From a virus, in IMG/VR virus record IMGVR_UViG_3300025941_000041, positions 1 to 45,572 of that record: a stretch of 45,572 nt of DNA; one strand, given 5' to 3'. Numbering within the stretch: position 1 is the first letter of the stretch; each line of letters opens with the position of its first letter. Positions 21,918 through 30,392 of this stretch are shown one piece after another. The notes below the pieces were generated by a model. It did no database searches. It was not told the origin of the DNA and saw only the letters and a program-made list of their open reading frames with translations. A program made the position numbers and the translations under genes.

Positions 21918-22778
21918 CTAGAAGTAGCGGACCTCTCCGTTAGGATCTATGTAGTAGTCGGAGCCATACTGTCCGGTAGGCATCCCGCCGTTATGGTAGC
22001 CCGTCGCCCCCGCTCCGTAGCCGCCGCCCGTCATTCCGCCCAGGACGCCGGTACTGGCGGTCCCGCCGTAGCCACCGGCCGGGTTCACCCCGTACTGGTT
22101 CATGTAGTTCTGGAGCGCCCGCTGCTGCTCCCAGTTCTGCACGATGCCTCCGAGTCCCGCGAACGCCTGGTTCGCCTGCTGCCCGTAAGCCCCGGCCTGC
22201 TGTCCGTAACCGGCTGATGCCGCGCCACCCTGGCCGAAGCCCATCCCGATCCCACCCGCCAACTGCGCCAGCGCCTGCTGCTGATGCTCGGGAGCCTGGA
22301 TCGCCAACTGCCTGCGGAACTGACCATACTGCTGCTGCCCCAAGGCGGCGTTTCGCCCCAATGCCGCCCCAATCGAAGCATCCGCCAATCCCCGCTGCCC
22401 GAGCTGGAACCGGAGCGCGTTGGCGCCCTGCATCTGGTGGCGGTTGATGTCTTCCTGCGCGGCCTGGAGGCGAAGCTGATCCTCGTAGCTGCCGTAGCCG
22501 CCACCCAGGCCAAATTGCTGGGAGCGGTTCTGGAGGCCGAACTGTCCCGGCCCCTGTTGGGTGACACCGGCACTCGGCCCGAGCCCCGCGTTCGCGGCGA
22601 GCTGGTTCAGATACTGACCATACACCGGCTGCGCGGTGGCGTAGGTCTGCATCTGGCGCTGGATCAACTGCGCCTGCCGACGCATCGCCTCTTTCTGACT
22701 ATTGGCAGCGCTTCTGCCTGTTACGAAGTTGCCAATGACGCCGGCAGCGCCTATCGCATCATCTACTCCGAAAGCCAT
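21918..22778 (-). CDS. Gln/Gly-rich internal virion protein, 286 aa
   Basis: An N-terminal amphipathic/hydrophobic segment (DDAIGAAGVIGNFVTG) is followed by helical Gln-rich regions (QAQLIQRQMQTYATAQPVYG) and a Gly/Tyr-rich tail. Size, composition and position first in the trio match T7 gp14-like ejection proteins. AAGGAA precedes the ATG by six bases. There is no sequence-level proof of homology. Confidence 0.6.
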   Translation of the reverse strand: MAFGVDDAIGAAGVIGNFVTGRSAANSQKEAMRRQAQLIQRQMQTYATAQPVYGQYLNQLAANAGLGPSAGVTQQGPGQFGLQNRSQQFGLGGGYGSYEDQLRLQAAQEDINRHQMQGANALRFQLGQRGLADASIGAALGRNAALGQQQYGQFRRQLAIQAPEHQQQALAQLAGGIGMGFGQGGAASAGYGQQAGAYGQQANQAFAGLGGIVQNWEQQRALQNYMNQYGVNPAGGYGGTASTGVLGGMTGGGYGAGATGYHNGGMPTGQYGSDYYIDPNGEVRYF

Positions 22779-22779
22779 T

Positions 22780-23040
22780 TCAGGTTCCTTTCAGATTTCC
22801 GCTTTTCGCCGGACCGCCACGACGGCCGTTGTTATTTCGGGTGGGCGAGATCGGCTTCAGGTTCTTGTTGCTGTTGTTCAGCGCGTTGCCGTCTTTGTGC
22901 TCCGCCTGCTTGCCCTTCATCGCCGCTGCCCCGTGCTGCTTCACCAGCTTCAGCCGTGCCCGGTTCCTGGCGGCCCGCTCCTGCTTCCGCTTCGGGTCCT
23001 CGATGGCCGCTTCGTGCTGATAGTTGCGACTGGTCCCCAT
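22780..23040 (-). CDS. Small HNH-like basic protein, 86 aa
   Basis: The C-terminal half reads KGKQAEHKDGNALNNSNKNL, a typical HNH core (HKDGN...NN..NL), after a Lys/Arg-rich helix (RKQERAARNRARLKLVKQHG). Such small HNH-like proteins are common in phages; whether it cuts DNA is unclear because the first histidine of the motif is not obvious. The ATG at 23040 has GAGAGG six bases upstream and is preferred over TTG 23046. Confidence 0.65.
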   Translation of the reverse strand: MGTSRNYQHEAAIEDPKRKQERAARNRARLKLVKQHGAAAMKGKQAEHKDGNALNNSNKNLKPISPTRNNNGRRGGPAKSGNLKGT

Positions 23041-23197
23041 ACTCAACCTCTCTCAAGAGCGCGCTCATCGCCTGCATCCAGTCCCGGCGGTGCAAAAGGC
23101 GCTTCGGATCGCAGCCGCTGTCTTCTACCAGGCCGCTGTCATCATCCGTCTCGATCCACTCCACCTGCACCCAGATCCGGTATACCTGCTTGCTCAT
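22832..23197 (-). CDS. Hypothetical protein overlapping the HNH-like gene, about 121 aa
   Basis: The first 50 residues (MSKQVYRIWVQVEWIETDDD and on) look like real protein, but the frame then overlaps the HNH-like gene by 209 bases and becomes low-complexity (EAEAGAGRQEPGTAEAGEAA). Either the gene genuinely overlaps, or a frameshift ends it early near 23040. No good ribosome site; ATG 23215 is an alternative start. Confidence 0.45.
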   Translation of the reverse strand: MSKQVYRIWVQVEWIETDDDSGLVEDSGCDPKRLLHRRDWMQAMSALLREVEYGDQSQLSARSGHRGPEAEAGAGRQEPGTAEAGEAARGSGDEGQAGGAQRRQRAEQQQQEPEADLAHPK

Positions 23198-23201
23198 AAC
23201 G

Positions 23202-23414
23202 TCAGCCGTCAGCATTCTTACGACGGATAAACTCGGCGCAATCCACCAGTCCTAGTCCGAATTCTCGCGCTTCATTTTCCTCGAAGATGTAATAGACTTT
23301 TTCTGGCGAGCCGATTTTCCCGATACTGACAGTCACGATCCGACCCATTCCCATAGGACCGCGCCGGACTTCGCAACGCGCAATGTTCAGATGCGGCAGT
23401 TCTTCGTCAATCAT
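23202..23414 (-). CDS. Hypothetical protein, 70 aa
   Basis: An alpha/beta small protein (HLNIARCEVRRGPMGMGRIV, EKVYYIFEENEAREFGLGLV). No family is recognised. It lies between the fibre gene and the small overlapping genes, in tight leftward order. Confidence 0.6.
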   Translation of the reverse strand: MIDEELPHLNIARCEVRRGPMGMGRIVTVSIGKIGSPEKVYYIFEENEAREFGLGLVDCAEFIRRKNADG

Positions 23415-23424
23415 GCTCCGTGCC

Positions 23425-24576
23425 CTATACGTCGGCTGTTAGCCGAATGACATTCGCACCCGTCCGCAGGAGCGCCGTTTTCCCCGCGGCGATGGCGATA
23501 CCCGTACCCGCCGCTGTCTTGACCGTCACCGCGAAACCGCCCGTCGTGTTGTTGAACACTGTATAGAAGCCGCCGGTCGTCGCCGGGGCGATCACGTTTC
23601 GGGCTGCGGTCAATGCCCCGGAGAGGATCAGGTGCCCCGTCGCCATCTCCCCCGCCGACAGGGTGGTGTCAGCGCCGTCAGTCACCGTCACGGTCGAAGT
23701 GCCCAGTGAGATCGCCCCGCCATTGCCGCGGACACCCGCCGAGAGCAGCGCCTGGTTCGCGTTCAGATCCCCGCCGTTCAGTGAGAGCGGGGTTGCCCCC
23801 GAGGCGGACGCCATCAGCCCCAGGTTGATGATCGCCGTCCTGAGGTCCACCGTCTGCGCCTGCTGCGCCAGCGGCGTGGCGTTGTAGAAGCCCAGCTTCT
23901 GCGTCGTCGCCGTTCCGATCTTAGTGCCTGTGGTCGCCCCCAACACGACGTTTACCGCGTCCAGCAAGGTCAGCGGTCCCGTCGGCCCGATCCTGACCAG
24001 CAGGTTGTCCGAAACGTCTCGGGCCTGGAAGAGGTCCGCCGTCTGCGCCGTCACGCCCCGCACCACGAAGCCTCGCGTGCCCGAGTCCGGCGTGTTGACT
24101 TCCAGCTTCGCCAGAGTGGGCGCCGCGCCCACTCCGAAGGCGGCCGGGGTCCAGTTCTTGTTACCCCACTGCGAGGTGCCGTCGTTGTAGACGAGGAAAT
24201 CGCCGCCCGCCACCGCCGAGATCGTCACGTCCGAGAGATCGTCGAGGGCGATCAAATTCCCAATCGGTGTGTTCACGAACAGCGAGCCGTTGTGCCGCAG
24301 GATGTGCCCGGTGGTCGGCGCCGACACGCTCACGTCGGTGAGATCGTCGAGAGAGAGGTAGGTCCGCTTATCCTGCGGCGCCCAGCCGGTGGCGGTAAAG
24401 ACAAGCAGCTCGCCCACCACCGCGTTCGGCAGATCCGGAGAACCCTCCACCTTGTTCGCGGTCAGATCCAGCAGCGCCTTATAGGTGCGCCGGTCGGTGG
24501 CATTCTGGTTGCCGAGCTGGAAATCTACTGGTCTGCCCGGTATGATTTGGCTGGGATCTACCGCCCTTCTATTCAT
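23425..24576 (-). CDS. Tail fibre-like protein, 383 aa
   Basis: ATG overlapping the nozzle gene stop (ATGA), which decides the start. The middle has fibre-type beta repeats (NLIALDDLSDVTISAVAGGD, YLSLDDLTDVSVSAPTTGHI are two copies of one motif) and a GTKIGTATTQKLGFYNATP segment of a kind seen in many phage fibres. The C terminus is Gly/Thr/Ala-rich. It probably decorates the tail near the nozzle. Confidence 0.65.
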   Translation of the reverse strand: MNRRAVDPSQIIPGRPVDFQLGNQNATDRRTYKALLDLTANKVEGSPDLPNAVVGELLVFTATGWAPQDKRTYLSLDDLTDVSVSAPTTGHILRHNGSLFVNTPIGNLIALDDLSDVTISAVAGGDFLVYNDGTSQWGNKNWTPAAFGVGAAPTLAKLEVNTPDSGTRGFVVRGVTAQTADLFQARDVSDNLLVRIGPTGPLTLLDAVNVVLGATTGTKIGTATTQKLGFYNATPLAQQAQTVDLRTAIINLGLMASASGATPLSLNGGDLNANQALLSAGVRGNGGAISLGTSTVTVTDGADTTLSAGEMATGHLILSGALTAARNVIAPATTGGFYTVFNNTTGGFAVTVKTAAGTGIAIAAGKTALLRTGANVIRLTADV

Positions 24577-27065
24577 TGCGCCACCGACCAGTGAAGTCCG
24601 GCGGCCAGCAGCTCCAGCTCCGTGGCCGTGGTCGAGCAACTCCAATCGAGCCGGAAGTGCTCGCTCCGCGCCTGCTCCACCGTGCTCTCGAACAGCCGCG
24701 CCACCGTCTCGTTCGGGTCATCCACCAGCGCCAGGTTGTGCGTCACCGTCTGCACCGTCGCCCCCGTCCCCTTCTTGAGGGTGACTGTTGCGGTTCCGGT
24801 ACCCTTCTTCGCCTTGATCTCGATGTAGTGGGCTCGTTTCTCACGGCCCGCCAGACCACAGTCCCAGTCCCGACTGACCCATCGGGCAGCAATTGCGGTA
24901 GCGGCGGCGGGGCTAGCGTCCGTTGCTCCCACTTCCAGTTGGTATACGCGGGCGTGTCCTTCGAGTGCGGCATAGATCCTCTGCTTGTTCCCGCTGACGT
25001 AGGTCGTCACGGTGCTGTCGTGCCACAGCCAGTTCGTGTTCGTCGTCCAGACGCCATACTGGAGATCGAACACAATAGAGCCGGTGCTCCAACAGAGATA
25101 GTAACGTTCTTCCCAAACAAACGCATGTGACCCTGCCATCTCGGCCGCGGTCATCGCCTCGATGGTGCCGCGCTGGTCGTCCGAGATGCGCTGCGTCTGC
25201 CGCCCGTCCCACTGGTAGACCCCATCCGGCCCCAGCCACAAGAGGAGGCTCTTGACGGAGACGATGGTGCGATGGCTGACGCAGCCGTGATCACAGAACT
25301 TGGTCAGCAAAAACGAGTTCGGGTCCACGCCCTGCAGGAGGTGCCCCGCGCCGCCCGTGAACACCGCCACCACCGCGCCGTGCGAGCACAGACCCGTGAT
25401 CTCACCCGCGGCCCGCCCCTGCAGTTTCGCTCGGGTGCCCTGGTTCGGGTCGTCCAGATCCGGGGAGGCGGGGGAGTAGTAGGGCTGCGAGACGTTCGAG
25501 ATATAGACCGTCTGCGGATCAGCAGCGTTGCCCGCGCCGATCAGGCGGTTCTGGTGCTCGATCAGGTATTTGGCGGGCGGGAAGCGGGTGTTGAAGTCCA
25601 CCATGATCTCGTTGCCGCTGATGTCGCCGATGGTGTCGTTGAACGAGGCCGTGCCAATCGGCAGGGTCGTCACCTTCTGATAGACGGTAGACTCCGGGTT
25701 CAGCCGCCAGATTGTGATGGCGGTCACGTCGTCCAATGCTGAGTTCGGCAGCGATCCCACGAACACATCGCGGGTATTGGGCTGGAAGAGGGTCGAGACG
25801 GTCTTCGCGTCGGAGGGCTCACCGTAGACGCCATCCACGTTCACGAAGCTGACCTTGTAGCTGAACTCGCCGTGGCCCATCGAACCCGCGCCCGCGTCCG
25901 CCAGGGTGAAGGTGTTCGGCGCCTTGTCCACCATCGCCGTGGCTGCCGCCTTCACGAAGTCCACGCCCTGCGCGGTGGTCGGCGTGTTCACCGCCGTCAG
26001 GTCATTGGCGGAAGCCGTCACACTGTCCGTATAGGTAGCGCCCAGGTTCCAATAGTCAATCAGCGCGACCTTCTCCGCTGCCGAGAGCATCGAGTAATTC
26101 TTGCCCGCGCCGCTGTTGTAGAGCGAGGTGCGCAGGCCAGCGGTGAGCACGCCACCGCCCGAGGCCGCTGACTTCCAGAACCCGGCCCGCTCGATCCGCC
26201 CGTCCATAAAGGTGGTGCCCGTCTCAAGCCGCCCGATGTTGAAGTCCACGGTGTTGGCGGTGATGCCGTTCGAGTAAGCGGTCGAGACCACCGCGCCGTT
26301 GTTCACCTGGATGTTCACCGTGTTGGCTACGCTGTCGTGCCAGCCGACCACGTAATACCAGGTGCCCGTGGCGACGGCGATAGCGGAGAGCGCGTCGGCA
26401 AAGAACGGCCCCGTGAAGTTCCAGACGGAGAACTCCAGCTTCGAGGCAGCGTTGTTATACCAGAGGCGGTATTCGCGCAAGGAAGATGTCGAGTTATCCC
26501 AGCGGGTGATGATCGGCCGGTCGGCCCCGAGGCTGTCGAAGTAGACCCAGGCGGCTACCGTGAAGTCAATGTCACCCGTCTGCAGGTTCGCGTTTGTGGC
26601 GTGAGTCAGTGCCTGGGAGCTTGCGGCGGTGAAGTGCGTGGCGAGGTCCGAGGTGCCCGACCCCCCGGAGTAGCGCGTATTCTGTGAGGTGCCGTCTCCA
26701 AGATAGACAACGCGCTCCACCCACGCTGCGTTCACGTCCGCTCCCGCCACGAACCGCGCCGAGCCGTTCGGCACCGTCGCGCCCACCGTGGCATCAAAGA
26801 AGTCCACCAGGTTCGTGTTGTGAACGCCCAGCAGGTGCTCGGTCGTGCCCACCTTGAACCATTCCAGCATCTGAAGGTTCTGGTCGGGAGAGAGGTTAGA
26901 GGAGCCTAATGCAGACGTGCCCTTACGGCGCACCAGCTTCTGGCGCGACTTGTAAAGGTTCTCCAGGGTGCTGGCCTGCGTCTCCGCTACCTCCATCGGC
27001 ACGTCATCATTCTCACCGAGGAAGTTCGAGACGCGCAGCGGCGAGGTGCCGCGAAATCTAGGCAT
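24573..27065 (-). CDS. Tail nozzle protein (T7 gp12-like position) with LamG/concanavalin-like insertion, 830 aa
   Basis: Both ends look like the beta-propeller nozzle of short-tailed phages (STLENLYKSRQKLVRRKG; ITGLCSHGAVVAVFTGGAGH; LLLWLGPDGVYQWDG). Between about residues 130 and 340 sits a separate jelly-roll module typical of LamG/concanavalin-A-like lectins: DIDFTVAAWVYFDS, WYYVVGWHDSVANTVNIQVN, FNIGRLETGTTFMDGRI. The module may bind surface glycans. It lies directly after the adaptor gene, the order expected in podoviruses. Confidence 0.72.
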   Translation of the reverse strand: MPRFRGTSPLRVSNFLGENDDVPMEVAETQASTLENLYKSRQKLVRRKGTSALGSSNLSPDQNLQMLEWFKVGTTEHLLGVHNTNLVDFFDATVGATVPNGSARFVAGADVNAAWVERVVYLGDGTSQNTRYSGGSGTSDLATHFTAASSQALTHATNANLQTGDIDFTVAAWVYFDSLGADRPIITRWDNSTSSLREYRLWYNNAASKLEFSVWNFTGPFFADALSAIAVATGTWYYVVGWHDSVANTVNIQVNNGAVVSTAYSNGITANTVDFNIGRLETGTTFMDGRIERAGFWKSAASGGGVLTAGLRTSLYNSGAGKNYSMLSAAEKVALIDYWNLGATYTDSVTASANDLTAVNTPTTAQGVDFVKAAATAMVDKAPNTFTLADAGAGSMGHGEFSYKVSFVNVDGVYGEPSDAKTVSTLFQPNTRDVFVGSLPNSALDDVTAITIWRLNPESTVYQKVTTLPIGTASFNDTIGDISGNEIMVDFNTRFPPAKYLIEHQNRLIGAGNAADPQTVYISNVSQPYYSPASPDLDDPNQGTRAKLQGRAAGEITGLCSHGAVVAVFTGGAGHLLQGVDPNSFLLTKFCDHGCVSHRTIVSVKSLLLWLGPDGVYQWDGRQTQRISDDQRGTIEAMTAAEMAGSHAFVWEERYYLCWSTGSIVFDLQYGVWTTNTNWLWHDSTVTTYVSGNKQRIYAALEGHARVYQLEVGATDASPAAATAIAARWVSRDWDCGLAGREKRAHYIEIKAKKGTGTATVTLKKGTGATVQTVTHNLALVDDPNETVARLFESTVEQARSEHFRLDWSCSTTATELELLAAGLHWSVAQ

Positions 27066-27068
27066 AGG

Positions 27069-27155
27069 TTATCGCCCCCAGAAGATCAGCCAGAGGGCAT
27101 ACACAAAGATACACATTATGGCGTAGGCCCATACGGCGTCGTCCAGGTCTCTCAT
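27069..27155 (-). CDS. Single-span membrane micropeptide, 28 aa
   Basis: Translates as MRDLDDAVWAYAIMCIFVYA and ends LWLIFWGR: one hydrophobic helix from residue 8 to 26. It fills exactly the gap between the adaptor and nozzle genes. The ribosome site is weak. Similar micropeptides occur at 84, 16009, 31383 and 45001. Confidence 0.5.
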   Translation of the reverse strand: MRDLDDAVWAYAIMCIFVYALWLIFWGR

Positions 27156-27884
27156 CTAAGGTCCAGGGATCGTGCGATCAGGGTTCCACCAGGGGAAGTA
27201 GCCCCGCCGCCAGCGCGCATCCCCACCCACCACCGTCGCACTCCCCTCCATCACGTCCGCGAGGTTGGAGCGGGCCTGCAAGAGCGCCTCGTCCCATTCC
27301 TTCTTATAGAGCTGAACCTTGTCGCTGCCCTCGCCGGGGGTCGCCTTCAGCGCGGCCTTGTAGAGACAGTAGCTCACAATCGCCGTGTCGTTCCCCAAGG
27401 GCACCTGATACCGCTCCGTAGCCAGTGTCGGTGAGGGCGGCGTGGCCGCGTAGAGGATCACGAGCCCTCCGGTGATGTTCGTGGCCGGCGGCGGATACAG
27501 GTTGATCGAGGTCGAGCCGAGCATATAGAAGCCGATGGGGGTGCCCGACGCCTGGCTGCGCCAGTCCCACCACGAACCCCACGCCTGTTCGCCACCGTCC
27601 ATCCGCCGCTCGGTCAGGTGCAGCAGCGGGCCGTTGTTGTAGCGCACCTCCACGATGGAGAGCAGGTCATCGGGCAGATCGTAGGCGGCCTGGTTGGCGA
27701 CGATGTTCAGCGTGGCCGAGGTGCGGAACCACGGAGCCTCCCCGCCGATGATCGAGATGGCTTCGTTGGCCCAGGCGTCAATATCCTCATCGCGCAAGAG
27801 CCCGTTACCACGCAGCCCCATATCGCCCCGCACGCGGTCGCGGAGCTGGGCGACGGTAAAGGTGCTGCGCTGGTAGGTAGCCAT
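27156..27884 (-). CDS. Head-tail adaptor protein (T7 gp11-like position), 242 aa
   Basis: Helical start (FTVAQLRDRVRGDMGLRGNG, DIDAWANEAISIIGG) then beta-rich middle (DLPDDLLSIVEVRYNN, TSINLYPPP) and a helical end with VQLYKKEWDEALLQARSNL. This helix-strand-helix layout and the position between capsid and nozzle genes fit the podoviral adaptor that connects portal and nozzle. It resembles the generic phage adaptor family rather than T7 itself. Confidence 0.72.
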   Translation of the reverse strand: MATYQRSTFTVAQLRDRVRGDMGLRGNGLLRDEDIDAWANEAISIIGGEAPWFRTSATLNIVANQAAYDLPDDLLSIVEVRYNNGPLLHLTERRMDGGEQAWGSWWDWRSQASGTPIGFYMLGSTSINLYPPPATNITGGLVILYAATPPSPTLATERYQVPLGNDTAIVSYCLYKAALKATPGEGSDKVQLYKKEWDEALLQARSNLADVMEGSATVVGGDARWRRGYFPWWNPDRTIPGP

Positions 27885-27887
27885 CGC

Positions 27888-28076
27888 TTACGCCTTCTTC
27901 TTTCCCTTCGGCTTCTCGGTCTTCTCGTTCATCTCCGTTCCCAGTTCGCCTTCCGGCACGAAGCCACGGAGCTTATCCCCGGAACCCATCGCTGGATACA
28001 GGTGCTCGTCCCCTTCTTTCACGAAGCCCGGAAAGGTCGGTCGGGCGAACATCGGCTCTCTTTTATAATCTGGCAT
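27888..28076 (-). CDS. Small Lys-rich hypothetical protein, 62 aa
   Basis: Translates as MPDYKREPMFARPTFPGFVK and ends in a Lys-rich tail (KTEKPKGKKKA). Soluble, low complexity at the end. Placed between the HNH gene and the adaptor; its start lies just inside the HNH 3' end. Unknown function, possibly virion-associated. Confidence 0.55.
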   Translation of the reverse strand: MPDYKREPMFARPTFPGFVKEGDEHLYPAMGSGDKLRGFVPEGELGTEMNEKTEKPKGKKKA

Positions 28077-28830
28077 TGTGATCCTTCTTTCGCTGGTGAT
28101 ACTCGCGCATATAGGCTATATGCTTCTCCCGGTATTCCGGTGTCTGCCGCAACTGACGGCGCTTCTCCAGTTCAGCCTCGTGGTTCTCGTAGTAGTGGCT
28201 GCTCGCCTTCTGCCTGTGCTTCTCCCGGTCCCGATCCAGGTTCTTGTAGTATTGCTCCCTGGCGCGTATCCGGCAGCACTCCCGGCACATCCGGCCGGCT
28301 TCATTCTTGAGATAATACGTGTTCTCGGGCGTATACTCGTGCCCCTGGGGGCAGTGCGTGCGCTGTGCGGGCGCTACAGGCCGACCCTCGGCCCTTCGCT
28401 GGGCCTCTGCCTTTTTCAGGTTCTTTTCATACTTAAGCCCTTGGCAGATCCGGCAATTCCTTCTCCCGCGCTGGTCGAGATAGACGTTTTCCTCGGTATA
28501 GTCATGCCCGTTCTTGCAGTGCGTCTTGAGCTTGCCGTTCAACCCCCGAGCCTGGTTCTCCGTGGGCGTAACAGGCTCTACATGGTCGGGATTGCAGCAC
28601 CAGCGGTGTCCATCTTCTTTCGTCCTGCATGTGTGGTCAAGCTCTCGGCCTTTAGGAACCAGACCTTTGTAATGCTCGTACAGGATCTTGTGGACAACCC
28701 GTACCGGTGACTCGCTTACCTTGGTTACACCATAGCCATTGGCAGTGGCTCCCACCCAACGCCAGCACCCATCATCCTGCTTCTCGATCTTCGCCAGGAG
28801 GCGATGTAAAGTCCGCTCGGATAGCAACAC
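28063..28830 (-). CDS. HNH homing endonuclease with two zinc modules, 255 aa
   Basis: HNH core: CWRWVGATANGYGVTKV, VVHKILYEHY, ELDHTCRTKEDGHRWCCNPDH, EPVTPTENQARG. It then carries two copies of a zinc module (KTHCKNGHDYTEENVYL, NCRIC; RTHCPQGHEYTPENTYYL, MCREC) and a basic helical tail. Related to the enzyme at 4161-4592, which has one module. I choose GTG 28830, eight bases after AAAGGGG; GTG 28875 is possible but has no ribosome site. The chosen start lies inside the 3' arm of a 16-bp hairpin. Inserted between decoration protein and adaptor genes, it is probably mobile. Confidence 0.85.
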   Translation of the reverse strand: MLLSERTLHRLLAKIEKQDDGCWRWVGATANGYGVTKVSESPVRVVHKILYEHYKGLVPKGRELDHTCRTKEDGHRWCCNPDHVEPVTPTENQARGLNGKLKTHCKNGHDYTEENVYLDQRGRRNCRICQGLKYEKNLKKAEAQRRAEGRPVAPAQRTHCPQGHEYTPENTYYLKNEAGRMCRECCRIRAREQYYKNLDRDREKHRQKASSHYYENHEAELEKRRQLRQTPEYREKHIAYMREYHQRKKDHNARL

Positions 28831-28883
28831 TGTGGTATCCCCTTTCGCAGATACTTCCTGCAATAATGATACCACAGTGTTGC
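28824..28883 (-). promoter_or_regulatory. Long hairpin covering the HNH start codon
   Basis: GCAACACTGTGGTATC (28883-28868, minus) pairs perfectly over 16 bases with GATACCACAGTGTTGC (28839-28824) around a 28-base loop. The GTG start at 28830 is inside the second arm and its AAAGGGG site is in the loop next to the stem. Folding would hide the start. On the plus strand the stem is followed by ATTTTTC, so it could alternatively terminate antisense transcripts. Confidence 0.7.
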
Positions 28884-28900
28884 ATTTTTCTCAACCCAAC

Positions 28901-29425
28901 TTAATCTGGGTCGAACAGCTCATTCAGAAGGTAGACCTTCTTTAGAGCGGTCTGTCCAGCCGAGGAGAACCCCTCGGCTGCAACCGCCGCACTCTTCGCG
29001 CTCTGTGCGGTAGCGCCTTCGGACACGAAGGCATTGGTGATCGTTCCCGCCACCGTCTTCAGGAACTGATCCTTCACCACGGCGATTGTGCCGTGGCACA
29101 GGGCATTGCACCAGCCCTCGATATACGCCTCGCCGTAGCTCGCAATCGGGATCGCTTCCGCCGCCACCGCGCAGCGCAGCGGCACCGTGCCCGCGGCGAG
29201 CGCGATCAGCGCGGGAGCCGTCTCCTCGTCGCCGTCCTCCGCCCGAAGGCATACCGAGCCCAGCGTAATCGCTGCACCCGTCGCGTTGTAGAACCGCTTC
29301 GAGATCCGGGGCTCGCCGGTCACGACCCCGGTGCTATCCACATAGAACGTCGTCCGCTCGAACTCCGGCGAGTCCGCCGCCAGGCTGGAGCGAGCGGGAA
29401 TGGCTGCATTCAATCGCACAGGCAT
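28901..29425 (-). CDS. Capsid decoration/head-associated protein, 174 aa
   Basis: AAGGAGA before ATG. Beta-rich middle (RFYNATGAAITLGSVCLRAE; AYIEGWCNALCHGTIAVVKD) of the kind found in small capsid cement proteins (DUF2190-like), followed by an Ala/Ser-rich tail. It is directly downstream of the major capsid gene, the usual place for decoration protein. Not proven. Confidence 0.6.
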   Translation of the reverse strand: MPVRLNAAIPARSSLAADSPEFERTTFYVDSTGVVTGEPRISKRFYNATGAAITLGSVCLRAEDGDEETAPALIALAAGTVPLRCAVAAEAIPIASYGEAYIEGWCNALCHGTIAVVKDQFLKTVAGTITNAFVSEGATAQSAKSAAVAAEGFSSAGQTALKKVYLLNELFDPD

Positions 29426-29435
29426 CGCTCTCTCC

Positions 29436-30380
29436 TTAGTCAGTCAAACCCGTCAGCTTCGCGTGGAAGCGGGGGTTGTTGGAAGTCATCGCGCCGATCC
29501 AGCGCACGATCATGGCGTCCACCAGCTGCTTCGTGGGCTGCCGGCGATCCGTCCACTTGAAGTTGTAGCCGCGCAGGGGCCGCAGCGCGAGGAAGTCAGA
29601 GTTGATGAAATACATCGTGCCCGCCGGGCAGTTGTCGCTCCAGACAATCGGCACGCCCATCCACGCCGCGTGCTGGAACCCCAGGTCCGCCATCTCCACC
29701 GAGGTGGTCCGGTAGGCCGGGAGCACCATTCGCTGATACGCCTCGTATTCGGCGAGCGTGGTCAGGATCAGGTCCGGCTTCTGGATACCCTGCCGGGTCG
29801 CCTTGTTGAAGGTGGTGCGGATCAGGTCCTCGGAGAGCTTGCCACCCGTGGTGTCAACGTAGCTCTGCCAGAACGTGTTGCCGGTGCGGGAGATGTTCCC
29901 GTAGGTGCCGCTGTTGGCGACGATGGCATCGAGCCCGGTGATCGCGTTCGGATCGGCGGTGCCGTCCTTATACAGGTCCTGATCGAACTTGGTCTGTAAG
30001 GACATCGTCTCCTGATCCACCTTGGTCTTCCAGAGGTTGATCATCGCGTTCGGGCCTGTGTTCAGGGCCTGATCCAGCTCGGACATGACGACCGAGCCGG
30101 CGATCCACTTCCAGGGGAACTGCGCCGCGGACAATCCTTCCACGGGCCGCAGGTCAATCTCGTCGAAGCCACTGCCCATCCAGTGGTTCGTGTTGTTGGT
30201 GTCGAACATCACCGGCTCAACGAGCAACGGACCAGGGTCCGCCTCGATGATCCGGCCGTGACTCTTCAGCCACGCGAACAGCGGCAAGCCCTCGAACACT
30301 GTGTCGGCGAACTTCTTGTTCAGCCACGTATTCAGTGTCGAGGCCTGTGCCGCCGAGAAGTTGGTATTCCCGGTAGGCAT
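29436..30380 (-). CDS. Major capsid protein (HK97-fold type), 314 aa
   Basis: N-terminal arm (QASTLNTWLNKKFADTVFEG), then FPWKWIAGSVVMSELDQALN, a long helix region (AMINLWKTKVDQETMSLQTK), and C-terminal DLILTTLAEYEAYQRMVLPA with MADLGFQHAAWMGVPIVWSD. This is the typical arrangement of HK97-fold coat proteins, 300-350 aa. It follows the scaffold gene. GGAG lies eight bases before the ATG and immediately after a strong hairpin. Confidence 0.8.
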   Translation of the reverse strand: MPTGNTNFSAAQASTLNTWLNKKFADTVFEGLPLFAWLKSHGRIIEADPGPLLVEPVMFDTNNTNHWMGSGFDEIDLRPVEGLSAAQFPWKWIAGSVVMSELDQALNTGPNAMINLWKTKVDQETMSLQTKFDQDLYKDGTADPNAITGLDAIVANSGTYGNISRTGNTFWQSYVDTTGGKLSEDLIRTTFNKATRQGIQKPDLILTTLAEYEAYQRMVLPAYRTTSVEMADLGFQHAAWMGVPIVWSDNCPAGTMYFINSDFLALRPLRGYNFKWTDRRQPTKQLVDAMIVRWIGAMTSNNPRFHAKLTGLTD

Positions 30381-30392
30381 CCTGTAGGCTCC

